The notes under the pieces are model-generated. The model searched no databases and had not been told where the DNA came from. It saw nothing but the letters and a program-made list of their open reading frames with translations. The translations under genes were made by a program, and so were the position numbers. This document shows, piece after piece, positions 18,586 to 27,042 of a stretch of DNA of 64,000 nt. Position 1 is the first letter of the stretch. Every line of letters begins with the position of its first letter. Source of the DNA: Octadecabacter ascidiaceicola (GTDB taxonomy: Bacteria; Pseudomonadota; Alphaproteobacteria; Rhodobacterales; Rhodobacteraceae). The stretch covers positions 248,001 through 312,000 of the forward strand of contig NZ_FXYD01000002.1 of assembly GCF_900185015.1 (NCBI RefSeq), read 5' to 3'.

Positions 18586-19491
18586 ATGGACCCATGGATC
18601 CCCGTAACCTTGTTGGCCGCCTTGGCCCAAACCGTGCGCTTTGGCCTGATGCGGCAATTAAAGGTGACGCGCCTGACGTCTACTGGGGCCACGTTTGCGC
18701 GCTATGTGTTTGTTGCGCCCCTCGCGATCGGGTTGGCGTTGGTTTACGGGTGGCTCAACGGGTTAGGGTGGCCAAAGACGACCGCGTTGTTTTGGGTGTA
18801 TGTGGCGGCAGCTGGTACAACACAGATCCTTGCGACGGTATGCGTGATGGCCCTGTTTGCGCGGCGCAACTTTTCGGTCGGCATCGCGTTTACCAAAACC
18901 ACGGTTCTTATGTCGGTCCCTGTGGGGTTCGTTCTGTTGGGCGATACCACAAGCGTTTTGGGGTTTGCGGCCATTGTGATCGGCTTTGTTGGGGTGCTGT
19001 TGCTGTCTGACCCGCAAGGGGATGTCACCCGTAATATGTTGCGCCGTGCTTTCAATATGGGCAGCGCACTTGGCCTTGCGTCGGGTGTGATCTTTGCGGT
19101 TGCAGGGGTGTCGTACCGAGGTGCGGTTCTTGAGGTGACGACGGGGGACGCGTTCTTTCGTGCGGTCTTTGTTCTGGCGATTGCCACAGTGTTACAGACG
19201 GTGATTATGGCCGCTTGGATGGCGTTGCGTGAACGCGGCGAAATGGCGCGTGTGTTGCGTGCGTGGCGGATCACGGGGCTTGTTGGGCTGACGAGCATGA
19301 TTGGCTCAATCTGCTGGTTCGTCGCGTTTTCCATGCAGAACGTGGCTTACGTGAACGCTGTTGGCCAAATTGAGTTGCTGTTTTCGCTGGTAGTTACGAT
19401 TTTCATTTTCCGCGAGCGGATCAGCCCGCGCGAATGGCAGGGTGGGGCCGTGCTGACAGTGTCTATTCTGATGGTCATTCTTTACGGTTAA
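18586..19491 (+). CDS. EamA/DMT-family transporter
   Basis: 301 residues with ten predicted transmembrane helices in two repeated EamA halves. The second half ends with the usual QIELLFSLVVTIFIFRERISPREW motif region. Members export or import amino acids, metabolites or drugs; the substrate is unknown. It starts 18 bp after the desaturase stop, in the same direction, so it may be cotranscribed. Its stop overlaps the stop of the convergent NUDIX gene by four bases. Confidence 0.9.
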   Translation: MDPWIPVTLLAALAQTVRFGLMRQLKVTRLTSTGATFARYVFVAPLAIGLALVYGWLNGLGWPKTTALFWVYVAAAGTTQILATVCVMALFARRNFSVGIAFTKTTVLMSVPVGFVLLGDTTSVLGFAAIVIGFVGVLLLSDPQGDVTRNMLRRAFNMGSALGLASGVIFAVAGVSYRGAVLEVTTGDAFFRAVFVLAIATVLQTVIMAAWMALRERGEMARVLRAWRITGLVGLTSMIGSICWFVAFSMQNVAYVNAVGQIELLFSLVVTIFIFRERISPREWQGGAVLTVSILMVILYG

Positions 19492-20186
19492 AAGTCCAAC
19501 GGGCTGCGCCCACCGAGGCGTGTGACCAAATGGGCCTCGTCGTCGTTGCGAAAGAACGGGACAGAGGCGGGTGGAGCACCATTTTGAAGGACCGCGGAAA
19601 GCTCGGCCAAGACGACTTCGGTGATAAAGGGCAAGTCAAGCATGCGTGCGTCTTTGAGGGGCACCCAATGTAGGTGGCTTAACTCATCCTCGGCTTCGCT
19701 GAAATCGTCGGGGTCGGTGATCAAGTGATCGGCGTCCACCATGAAGAAGCGTGCATCAAAGCGGCGCGGGTTGCCTTGGGGAGTGACCGCGCGAAACATG
19801 AAGTTCAATCCGGAGGCATTGGGGCGGTGGCCGCGCTGCGCAAATCCGCGCCAATCGACGGGTGCATCATCCCAGACTGAGGGCGTGCCGAGAATTTGAC
19901 CTGTTTCTTCCCAAAGTTCGCGGATCGCAGCCGTTGCGAGGGCCGGCGCTGCACGTGTGCTGTCTTGGGAGAGCCGTTCGGCATCAAGTGCGGAAAGATC
20001 AGCGCCAAGTGCGATATTGTCGTCACCAGCATCAACCGCGCCGCCGGGAAAGACGTATTTGCTTGGCATGAACGCGGCGGAAGCACCGCGTTGCCCCATC
20101 AAAATGCTTGGCGTGGTGGTGCGATCACGCACCACGATAACCGTCGCGGCGTCACGTATTGCTGTTTTATCGAGCGTTTCAGACAT
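19488..20186 (-). CDS. NUDIX hydrolase
   Basis: 232 residues. The Nudix helix is visible as AAIRELWEETG, matching RE-U-x-EE-x-G-U. The glycine that normally opens the box lies much further upstream (FPGGAVDAGD), with an insertion of about 40 residues between. That layout is typical of the NUDT7/NUDT19-like (CoA or acyl-CoA pyrophosphatase-type) subgroup rather than MutT. Enzymes of this family cleave nucleoside diphosphate linkages using Mg2+. Substrate is not determined. It is followed upstream by a DUF983 gene 21 bp away on the same strand, a pairing I regard as common in Rhodobacterales. Confidence 0.9.
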   Translation of the reverse strand: MSETLDKTAIRDAATVIVVRDRTTTPSILMGQRGASAAFMPSKYVFPGGAVDAGDDNIALGADLSALDAERLSQDSTRAAPALATAAIRELWEETGQILGTPSVWDDAPVDWRGFAQRGHRPNASGLNFMFRAVTPQGNPRRFDARFFMVDADHLITDPDDFSEAEDELSHLHWVPLKDARMLDLPFITEVVLAELSAVLQNGAPPASVPFFRNDDEAHLVTRLGGRSPLDF

Positions 20187-20207
20187 TCCTTACCCTACGT
20201 TGAGGGG

Positions 20208-20609
20208 TTAGGACTTGCCCCCGAAACCATGCATGCGACGTGCCCATTGAATGGCGACGATCATGCCCTTCAGTCTTGGCAAAAGGTAAAGCGAAAGTCC
20301 AACGCATACAATCGTCAACACTGTCGCAAAGACCAATGGGTCAGGGCGGAATTGGGACCACAGAAAGTGCATCAGCACGGCAAGGATATGCCCAACGATC
20401 AAGATCGTCAGGTAGGCCGGACCGTCATCTGCACGGTGGTGGTGGTATTCTTCGTGGCAAACTGGGCAGCTGTCTGCGACTTTCAGGTAGCCTTCGAACA
20501 ATGCACCGTCCCCGCAGTTCGGGCAACGACGACGAAGACCGCGCAGGATTGCAGGTTTCGTTTCGCGTTCAACGATGGAATCGGCTGCGTTTGTGGAATG
20601 ATCGGCCAT
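20208..20609 (-). CDS. DUF983 zinc-ribbon membrane protein
   Basis: 133 residues from ATG 20609 (GGAA upstream; the open frame to 20654 lacks support). An N-terminal zinc ribbon with two CxxC pairs (CPNC and CPVC, about 17 residues apart) precedes two transmembrane helices and a basic C-terminus. DUF983 has no established biochemical function. It probably forms an operon with the NUDIX gene downstream. Confidence 0.88.
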   Translation of the reverse strand: MADHSTNAADSIVERETKPAILRGLRRRCPNCGDGALFEGYLKVADSCPVCHEEYHHHRADDGPAYLTILIVGHILAVLMHFLWSQFRPDPLVFATVLTIVCVGLSLYLLPRLKGMIVAIQWARRMHGFGGKS

Positions 20610-20797
20610 AAGTTCCTCAACTTTGTTGCTACAGTTGTGCCGCTCAATCCCCAAGATTCATATGGGCGATAGTGTCGCGCCCTATCGCCCTTGAAATTTT
20701 TTTTCGACGATTTGCGACGGAAATTTACGCGCTGCCCGTTTTACATACATCGACGGCCTAGAGAAGTCGTCACAACAAGATCTAAAAGGAACATAAA

Positions 20798-21319
20798 ATG
20801 AAAACGACTATCCTTGTGGCAGCAATCGCAGCAGGCATCACATTGGCGGCATCCGCCCAAGCACGTGAAGGCCATGCCCAGCGTATGGAAATGCCAGCAT
20901 TCGAAGAACTCGACCTGAACAGCGACGGCGAAGTCACTGCAGAGGAAATCCAAGGTGCAATGCAAGCGCAAGCCGCTGCACGTTTCGCTGAAGCAGATAC
21001 AGATGGCGATGGTGCATTGTCCGCTGAGGAAATGATCGCCCGCGCTGGTGGCGAACGCCAAGAACGTATGGCAAACCGTATCGCTGAGCGGATCGAAAAG
21101 GCTGACACAAATGGCGATGGCCTGTTGCAAGCTGACGAAATGACAGCAATGGCCGCAGAACGCATGGAAGACCGTGGCACACGCGGCGCAGAGCGTCTGT
21201 TCAACCGCTTTGACGCAGATGAAAATGGTTCGCTGAATGCGGAAGAGTTTGCAGAAGCGCAAACCCGCATGGAAAGCCGCGGTGATCGCGGACACAATGG
21301 CCGTCGTGGCAACAACTAA
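20798..21319 (+). CDS. Exported EF-hand calcium-binding protein
   Basis: 173 residues with a signal peptide (cleavage after ASAQA near residue 22). Four EF-hand loops follow at regular spacing: DLNSDGEVTAEE, DTDGDGALSAEE, DTNGDGLLQADE and DADENGSLNAEE. All have acidic residues at loop positions 1, 3, 5 and 12 or close equivalents. It should bind calcium in the periplasm. It lies 82 bp upstream of an ECF sigma gene, with a periplasmic metal-resistance-type protein two genes further on, so it may be a sensor or target in that pathway. The C-terminus is basic and disordered. Confidence 0.9.
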   Translation: MKTTILVAAIAAGITLAASAQAREGHAQRMEMPAFEELDLNSDGEVTAEEIQGAMQAQAAARFAEADTDGDGALSAEEMIARAGGERQERMANRIAERIEKADTNGDGLLQADEMTAMAAERMEDRGTRGAERLFNRFDADENGSLNAEEFAEAQTRMESRGDRGHNGRRGNN

Positions 21320-21401
21320 GTAAGAACCTGTGGCGCGGGGTATGGACCATCGCGCCGCAAACCCTTGCGAGGGTAGGATGATGTGGGTAGCTGATTAACT
21401 G

Positions 21402-21986
21402 ATGACCAATATGGCTCCAGTTCAAAGCGATGCGGATTTGCTTGCTGCCTTTGCGGGTGGTGACCGCAATGCAGCGCTGACGCTAACCCACAGGTTAACA
21501 CCGCGTTTGATGGGGCAGGCGTATCGCATGCTCGGGAACCGCGCAGAAGCCGAAGACGTCACGCAAGACGCGATGATGCGGCTTTGGAGGATCGCGCCGG
21601 ATTGGGATGCTGACCGCGCACTGGTCACAACTTGGCTTTACCGTGTTGTAGCAAACCTTTGTACGGATCGTTTGCGTAAATCGGGCCGGGGCGTCGCGTT
21701 AGACGCCATAGAAGAGCCCGCAGATGAGGCGCAATCGGCAGCAGACAACATGCAAGACGCAGCCCGCGCGACGGCTTTGCATGACGCATTGGCAGACCTG
21801 CCGGAACGACAAGCGCAAGCAGTTGCTCTGCGCCACCTAGAAGAACTCGGCAATCCTGAGATTGCCAACATTATGGACACCAACGTGCGCACCGTTGAAA
21901 GTCTGATTGCACGCGGAAAGCGTGCCCTTATTGCGAGACTATCGGGGCGCAAAGAAGAATTGGGGTATGAAGATGACAACAGATGA
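21402..21986 (+). CDS. ECF-type RNA polymerase sigma factor
   Basis: 194 residues with region 2 at about 30-95 (MLGNRAEAEDVTQDAMMRLWR, then LYRVVANLCTDRLRK) and region 4 at about 125-185 (LPERQAQAVALRHLEELGNPEIANIM). No sigma-3 domain is present. It directs RNA polymerase to stress promoters. A second methionine at 21411 could be the true start; neither has a strong ribosome site. Its last bases overlap the next gene, a single-pass membrane protein that could be its anti-sigma factor. Confidence 0.93.
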   Translation: MTNMAPVQSDADLLAAFAGGDRNAALTLTHRLTPRLMGQAYRMLGNRAEAEDVTQDAMMRLWRIAPDWDADRALVTTWLYRVVANLCTDRLRKSGRGVALDAIEEPADEAQSAADNMQDAARATALHDALADLPERQAQAVALRHLEELGNPEIANIMDTNVRTVESLIARGKRALIARLSGRKEELGYEDDNR

Positions 21987-22317
21987 CAAGATGTTAGAGG
22001 CCGCTTTCGCGCAGGCTCGAACACCGGACGTGATGCCGTCTGAGGACGCGTTGAACCGGATCATGATGGATGCGGATTCTGTTTTGGCAGCGCCCACCCC
22101 GGTTAAGAGGCGGCCCAAACAAGGGATCGGTGTAATGATCCTCGAAGCAATTGGCGGGTGGACCGCGTTCGGCGGTTTGGCGACAGCGACAGTCGCGGGG
22201 TTGTGGATCGGCATCTCGCCACCTGCTGCGCTGACAGATTTGTCAGCGGGGCTCTGGGGAGCAACGATTGAGGTTCCACTGTTAGAAAGCGATATGTTCG
22301 CCGGGTTGGAGGGGTAA
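21973..22317 (+). CDS. Single-pass membrane protein, possible anti-sigma factor
   Basis: About 114 residues from ATG 21973, overlapping the sigma gene by 14 bases and preceded at a good distance by GGGG; ATG 21967 is an alternative. Residues 1-45 are acidic and cytosolic-looking, a basic stretch (VKRRPKQ) follows, then one membrane helix at about 60-80 and a short tail. Position and topology fit an anti-sigma factor, but the usual ZAS zinc motif (HxxxCxxC) is absent. Function is therefore inferred from coupling only. Confidence 0.7.
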   Translation: MTTDDKMLEAAFAQARTPDVMPSEDALNRIMMDADSVLAAPTPVKRRPKQGIGVMILEAIGGWTAFGGLATATVAGLWIGISPPAALTDLSAGLWGATIEVPLLESDMFAGLEG

Positions 22318-22319
22318 AG

Positions 22320-22802
22320 ATGGCAGATAAACAACAGAAAACGGGTCGTTTGCTGCGCGGCATACTGGTCGTTTCACTTGCCCTGAATTTGTTGGTGGTT
22401 GGCGTCGTAGCTGGCGCGTTCATCAAAGGCGGCGGACCTTCTGGGCCGCATCGTATCGATTTGACTGTCGGTCCTCTGACCCGTGCTATGGACGGTGAAC
22501 GCCGTGATGCCGTGCGCGATGCGTTGCGTGATAGCGGGGCTTTTCAGCGCCGGGATCGCGCCGAAATTCGTGAAGACATGCAGGTTTTGTTGGCGACGTT
22601 GCGGGCAGATGTTTTTGACGAAGCTGCGTTTCGCGACGCGCTAGCGCGTCAACGTGCGCGACTTCGGTCCGGTCAAGATGCCGTTCTAGATGCGATTACA
22701 TCGCAAATCGAAGATATGGATGTGGAAGAACGCGCTGAATTTGCTGACCGTTTGGAAGCTCAAGCCCGTCGCGCGCCGGAGTCTCGTAGACAAAGCAACT
22801 AA
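22320..22802 (+). CDS. Periplasmic heavy-metal-resistance (Spy/CpxP-like) protein
   Basis: 160 residues: an N-terminal membrane anchor (residues 12-36) followed by a long charged helical domain with repeated Arg/Asp/Glu patterns. This matches the Metal_resist (CpxP/Spy/CnrX-like) family, whose members sense metals or chaperone periplasmic proteins. It starts two bases after the previous stop, so sigma, membrane protein and sensor form one operon. A CnrX-like role, sensing envelope or metal stress and signalling to the sigma factor, is plausible but unproven. Its stop overlaps the convergent GGDEF gene by four bases. Confidence 0.85.
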   Translation: MADKQQKTGRLLRGILVVSLALNLLVVGVVAGAFIKGGGPSGPHRIDLTVGPLTRAMDGERRDAVRDALRDSGAFQRRDRAEIREDMQVLLATLRADVFDEAAFRDALARQRARLRSGQDAVLDAITSQIEDMDVEERAEFADRLEAQARRAPESRRQSN

Positions 22803-24190
22803 GCGGCGGACAGGCTAACCTTGTTACGCCCGCCGCTTTTGGCAGCGTAGAGTGCGACATCGGCTGCATTTACCAATGCGCCATGGCTTTCGATTTTCTC
22901 GCCGGCGTCGGTTCCGTCGCTTAGGTAAACCCCTACCGACATGGTCACATTTACTTCTTGGCGGTCGGGGCCAACGTAAAACGGCGCCCCACCGATCAAG
23001 TCGCAAAGCCGTTCTGCCGCTTTGCGGGCATGAACAACGTCACTGTTCGGGATCGCGACTAGGAACTCTTCGCCGCCCATACGTGCCAAGAGATCGACGG
23101 CGCGTAAGTTGCCCTGCAAACGCGCCGCTGTTTGTCGCAATACTTCGTCACCTGCGGCGTGGCCATACGTGTCATTCACCGTTTTGAAATGATCAAGATC
23201 AAGGGCCATGATCGCAAATTGCCGCCCGTTCTTGCGGCTTTCTGTAGATAGGCGTGACAAATGCGGCAGAGCGTAGCGACGATTAAACAGCCCTGTCAGC
23301 GGGTCCGTAATGGCGGCTTCAAGGCCGGATTCAACAGTGCGGCGCAGGGCGTCCGCTTCGTGTTTTGCTTGGATTAAGACGGCACAACGGTGCCTGATTT
23401 CTTCCGCGGCGACTGTAGAGTAGACGATATCGTTGGCCCCTAGGTCCAGCGCCATTGCAGCGGCATGGCGCGCATTTGTGGGCAGCAGTGCCATAATGCT
23501 TGAGTGCCGCGTTTCAGAGCGGCTGCGAAGTTCTGACAGGATTCGAAACAAGACTTTATCGTCAGAAAGTCCTGCGCGGAAATCTAGCAAGAAAAGGTCG
23601 ATAGGGAACTTTTTGATGGGCTCACGCGTGATGCTTTCCGGTGCAGATGTGTTGACCTGTACGTTTTCCAACGTCTGTGACAAATACCCGAGGTCCGGCG
23701 CCAATGTGTCATCGAGGGACGCGACGAGCAGTTGTGTCGGCGCTGTAAACTCGCTGCATGCTTCCGCAAACCCAAGGGCCGTGCGCGTCCCGTCGCGCAT
23801 GCGCAATTCCTGACGGGCATCACGACTGCGCAGCAAACTTCGGATGCGGGCTTGCAGGATATGGTCATCAAACGGCTTAGATAAAACGTCATCTGCGCCC
23901 GCTTCTAAAGCGGCCACGCGGTCTTTTGGTGTTGTGAACCCCCCAGTGGCAATGATCGGGATAAGGCTTGCGCGCTCATCAGCATTCAAAGCGGTGCAAA
24001 ACGCGCTGACAGCATCTTTGCCAATAGCGGTATCGAGCAAAATAAGGTCTGGCAGGGACGCATCTATTTCGGCCTTCGCCTCGGCGAGGGTTTCGCAAAG
24101 GCGAACACGGTACTGCGCGACCAAAAGTTTGACTTTCAGAACGATCCGATTGGTCGCAACGGCGTCTATGATAAGAATTTCGCCAGCCAT
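22799..24190 (-). CDS. PleD-like response regulator with a GGDEF diguanylate cyclase
   Basis: 463 residues: receiver domain (about 1-120), a second degenerate receiver (about 150-285) and a C-terminal GGDEF domain (about 290-463). The cyclase looks active: GGEEF is intact, with the inhibitory I-site RAVD five residues upstream. The first receiver keeps the phospho-acceptor aspartate (LILLDT) and the SKPF lysine, but the N-terminal acidic pair is reduced to one (IIDAV). The second receiver lacks a clear phosphorylation site, as in PleD. It should make cyclic di-GMP and so influence motility or surface attachment. DUF3572 lies divergently beside it, an arrangement common in alphaproteobacteria. 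Confidence 0.93.
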   Translation of the reverse strand: MAGEILIIDAVATNRIVLKVKLLVAQYRVRLCETLAEAKAEIDASLPDLILLDTAIGKDAVSAFCTALNADERASLIPIIATGGFTTPKDRVAALEAGADDVLSKPFDDHILQARIRSLLRSRDARQELRMRDGTRTALGFAEACSEFTAPTQLLVASLDDTLAPDLGYLSQTLENVQVNTSAPESITREPIKKFPIDLFLLDFRAGLSDDKVLFRILSELRSRSETRHSSIMALLPTNARHAAAMALDLGANDIVYSTVAAEEIRHRCAVLIQAKHEADALRRTVESGLEAAITDPLTGLFNRRYALPHLSRLSTESRKNGRQFAIMALDLDHFKTVNDTYGHAAGDEVLRQTAARLQGNLRAVDLLARMGGEEFLVAIPNSDVVHARKAAERLCDLIGGAPFYVGPDRQEVNVTMSVGVYLSDGTDAGEKIESHGALVNAADVALYAAKSGGRNKVSLSAA

Positions 24191-24284
24191 TCTTGTTTCC
24201 TTCAGAGCTTTACCCCAGTCTCGTATTGATTAGATTTGGCCCCTAATGGTTAAGAAACTCTTTCATTGTTGGTAATTATCCTAA

Positions 24285-24563
24285 ATGATTCCTGAACGCG
24301 CCGAACATATCGCAATTTTAGCCCTTGGCTGGCTGGCCACAAACGAAGAGCTTTTGCCTTTATTTCTTGGCTCATCCGGCGCTGCGGCCGAGGACATTCG
24401 CGCACAGGCGGAAAACCCCGCTTTCCTTGGATCGGTGTTGGAATTCTTAACGATGGACGACGTTTGGGTGGTCGCGTTTTGCGATATGAACACCCTAAAA
24501 TATGAAGAACCTCTAATGGCGCGTTATGCCTTGCCGGGTGCACAGGTGGTACATTGGACATGA
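24285..24563 (+). CDS. DUF3572 protein
   Basis: 92 residues, all helical in appearance with no signal peptide or membrane segment. The N-terminal LALGWLA segment and the acidic middle (LEFLTMDDVWVVAFC) match DUF3572, a family of unknown function that commonly neighbours pleD-like genes in alphaproteobacteria. Its stop overlaps the start of the HAD phosphatase gene (ATGA), so they are coupled. Confidence 0.88.
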   Translation: MIPERAEHIAILALGWLATNEELLPLFLGSSGAAAEDIRAQAENPAFLGSVLEFLTMDDVWVVAFCDMNTLKYEEPLMARYALPGAQVVHWT

Positions 24564-25258
24564 ATAATACACACATAAAAGGGCTGGTCTTTGACAAAGA
24601 CGGCACATTGTTTGATTTCAACGCAACCTGGGGCGCATGGGCGCGTGATGTGTTTGCCGCCGAAACGCAAGGTGATCCGGATCGCCTAAGCGAATTGGCC
24701 GACGCACTTGGCTATGATCTTGAGAAAGGCTTGTTTCGCGAGGGAAGCATCGTGATTGCGAGCACGGTAAGCGAGATCGCCGAAGCGGCATTACCTTTTG
24801 TTCCCGAAACATCCGTCGAAGCGTTGATTTCGCGGTTTAATGCGGCGGCGATTGAGGCGCCCCAAGTTGAAACCACGCCGTTGGTGCCGTTTTTGACTGC
24901 GCTCAAAAGAGCTGGTTTGAAACTGGGTGTTGCGACGAATGATGGTGAAGAGCCCGCGCGCGCGCATCTGGCGGCCGCGGGTACCGAAGCGTTGTTTGAT
25001 TTCATTGTCGGGTCGGATTCCGGATATGGGGGCAAACCAGCGGCGGGGCAATTGCACGGGTTTTGTGAAGTGACCAGTTTGGATGCAAGCGCCTGCGCGA
25101 TGGTTGGCGACAGTACCCACGATTTACATGCTGGGCGTGCGGCGGGGATGGTTACGGTCGCAGTTTTGACGGGTGTGGCAAGGCGTGAAGAGCTTTCGCC
25201 GCACGCTGACATTGTCCTGAATTCCATCGCTGAGCTGCCCGTATGGTTGGGGCTTTAG
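24560..25258 (+). CDS. HAD-superfamily phosphatase, phosphoglycolate-phosphatase-like
   Basis: 232 residues. HAD motif I is FDKDGTLFDF (nucleophile Asp near residue 13), motif II lies in LGVATNDGE, the lysine in GGKP and motif IV in MVGDSTHD. A helical cap domain sits between motifs I and II, as in Gph. It should remove phosphate from a small metabolite such as 2-phosphoglycolate; the exact substrate cannot be read from sequence. ATG 24560 overlaps the DUF3572 stop. Confidence 0.9.
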   Translation: MNNTHIKGLVFDKDGTLFDFNATWGAWARDVFAAETQGDPDRLSELADALGYDLEKGLFREGSIVIASTVSEIAEAALPFVPETSVEALISRFNAAAIEAPQVETTPLVPFLTALKRAGLKLGVATNDGEEPARAHLAAAGTEALFDFIVGSDSGYGGKPAAGQLHGFCEVTSLDASACAMVGDSTHDLHAGRAAGMVTVAVLTGVARREELSPHADIVLNSIAELPVWLGL

Positions 25259-25357
25259 CGAACAGAGAAGTTTGGTTCGCGACAAATTATGTCGCTAAAC
25301 GCTAGGCGCACTAAGGTTGGGGTGTCAGGCTAGAGTGGACCAACAAAGGATTTTCCG

Positions 25358-26920
25358 ATGTCTGATGATGCCAAACCTCGTCGTCGCCGCTCCGGTGGGC
25401 GCGCCGCCAATACCGCAAAGCGCCAGACGTCTGACATCAACCAAATGCCGTGGCGTGTCCCTGTAAATACGGACCGACCAACCGAGCCATTAGACGGGGA
25501 TGGCGTACAGGCGATCCATGATGGCGCGATGCGTATCTTGGAAGAAATCGGCATCGAGTTTCTGAACGAAGAAGCGATTGCGCTGTTCAAGCAGGCGGGT
25601 TGCAAGGTTGACGGCACAAACGTCAAAATGGGCCGTGACTGGGTCATGGAGATGATTGCCAACGCACCCGAGCAGTTCGACATCACCCCGCGCAATCCGG
25701 ATCGCAAGATTACAGTTGGGGGTGGGCATATCCTGTTTGGGAACGTGTCATCGCCACCCAACTATTTTGACCTTGAGATCGGTAAGAAGGTCAGTGGCAA
25801 CCGCAAACAGTGTGCGGACCTGTTGCGTTTGACGCAACATTTCAACTGCATTCATTTCGCAGGCGGCTATCCGGTGGAACCTGTGGACGTGCATGCCTCG
25901 GTGCGTCATCTGGATGTGGTTTTTGATAAGCTGACGATCACGGATAAGGCGTCACACGCATATTCCTTAGGCAAAGAGCGCGTTGAGGATGTGTTGAACA
26001 TGGTACAGATATCGGGGGGGTGGTCGGACGAGGAGTTCGAAGCGTCACCGAAGATGTACACCAACATTAATTCGACCTCGCCGTTGAAACACGATGTGCC
26101 GATGATTGACGGATGTTTGCGTTGCGTGCGGCGCGGGCAGGCAGTGGTTGTCACACCGTTTACGCTGGCGGGCGCAATGGCGCCGGTAACGATGTCGGGT
26201 GCGGTCGCGTTGTCGATTGCCGAGGCATTATCGGCCATTGCGCTGTTTCAATATGTCCGCCCGGGTACGCCTTGCGTGATTGGAACGTTCACGTCCAACG
26301 TCGATATGAAGTCGGGCGCGCCCGCATTCGGCACGCCGGAATATATGCGCGCGACACAGATGACGGGGCAGATGGCGCGGTTTTACGGGCTACCGTTGCG
26401 CTCAAGCGGGTCTTGCGCGGCCAATGTTCCCGACGGGCAGGCGATGTGGGAAACCACCAACGCGCTTTGGGCGTCCGTGCAGTCTGGCACAAACATGGTT
26501 TATCACGCGGCGGGGTGGCTTGAGGGTGGGCTTATCGCAAGCCCCGAGAAGTTCGTGATGGATTGCGAAGTCTTGCAGATGATCCAACGCTACATGGAGC
26601 CAGCGGTGACTGCGACGGCGCCAGAAGACATAGCGTTTGATGCGATCAAAGAGGTCGGATCGGACGGGCATTTCTTTGGCATCCAGCATACGCAAGACCG
26701 CTACGAGAACGCGTTTTATTCGCCCTTTGCATCCGACTGGCGCAACTTTGAGGCGTGGGAAGTTGCGGGCGCGGAATGGACGGCACAACGTGCGCACCGG
26801 ATATTCAAAGAGATCATCAATACCTTTGAAGAGCCGCCGATGGATGCGGGCATTCGCAGTGAACTGGAAGATTTCGTGGCACGTCGCAAGACTGAGGGTG
26901 GCGCGCCTACGGATTTTTAA
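25358..26920 (+). CDS. Trimethylamine-methyltransferase (MttB) family protein, non-pyrrolysine
   Basis: 520-residue TIM-barrel protein of the MttB superfamily, with a basic disordered N-terminus (KPRRRRSGGR). It aligns end to end without an internal amber codon, so it belongs to the non-pyrrolysine MttB/MtgB group that demethylates quaternary amines such as glycine betaine or proline betaine to a corrinoid protein. No corrinoid protein or reactivase gene is nearby. The carnitine locus about 10 kb away would make glycine betaine, a fitting substrate. Family is secure; substrate is inference. Confidence 0.9.
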   Translation: MSDDAKPRRRRSGGRAANTAKRQTSDINQMPWRVPVNTDRPTEPLDGDGVQAIHDGAMRILEEIGIEFLNEEAIALFKQAGCKVDGTNVKMGRDWVMEMIANAPEQFDITPRNPDRKITVGGGHILFGNVSSPPNYFDLEIGKKVSGNRKQCADLLRLTQHFNCIHFAGGYPVEPVDVHASVRHLDVVFDKLTITDKASHAYSLGKERVEDVLNMVQISGGWSDEEFEASPKMYTNINSTSPLKHDVPMIDGCLRCVRRGQAVVVTPFTLAGAMAPVTMSGAVALSIAEALSAIALFQYVRPGTPCVIGTFTSNVDMKSGAPAFGTPEYMRATQMTGQMARFYGLPLRSSGSCAANVPDGQAMWETTNALWASVQSGTNMVYHAAGWLEGGLIASPEKFVMDCEVLQMIQRYMEPAVTATAPEDIAFDAIKEVGSDGHFFGIQHTQDRYENAFYSPFASDWRNFEAWEVAGAEWTAQRAHRIFKEIINTFEEPPMDAGIRSELEDFVARRKTEGGAPTDF

Positions 26921-26941
26921 GCGCCTCGCTCGCGAGCGGGT

Positions 26942-27005
26942 GCGGGGGACCAGTCCCCCCGGCGCGGGGCGCCTCCCCCCTGGGATATTTATAAAACAAA
27001 GGCAA
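26942..27005 (+). repeat. Intergenic repeat family A, copy 1
   Basis: G-rich palindromic arms (GGGGGACCAGTCCCCC) are followed by GGGATATTTATAAAACAAAGGCAA. Four related copies occur at 45841, 50655, 55969 and 61538. This one sits between the MttB-family gene and the GNAT gene, pointing toward the latter, whose start is 38 bp away. Confidence 0.8.
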
Positions 27006-27042
27006 TGCGGTAGAGTGTTCTTGTGTTTGGTCAGGAGCGCCC

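Noticed and set aside
19896-20672. A 258-residue plus-strand frame
   Set aside because: It spans the antisense of both the NUDIX and DUF983 genes and has no coherent protein features.
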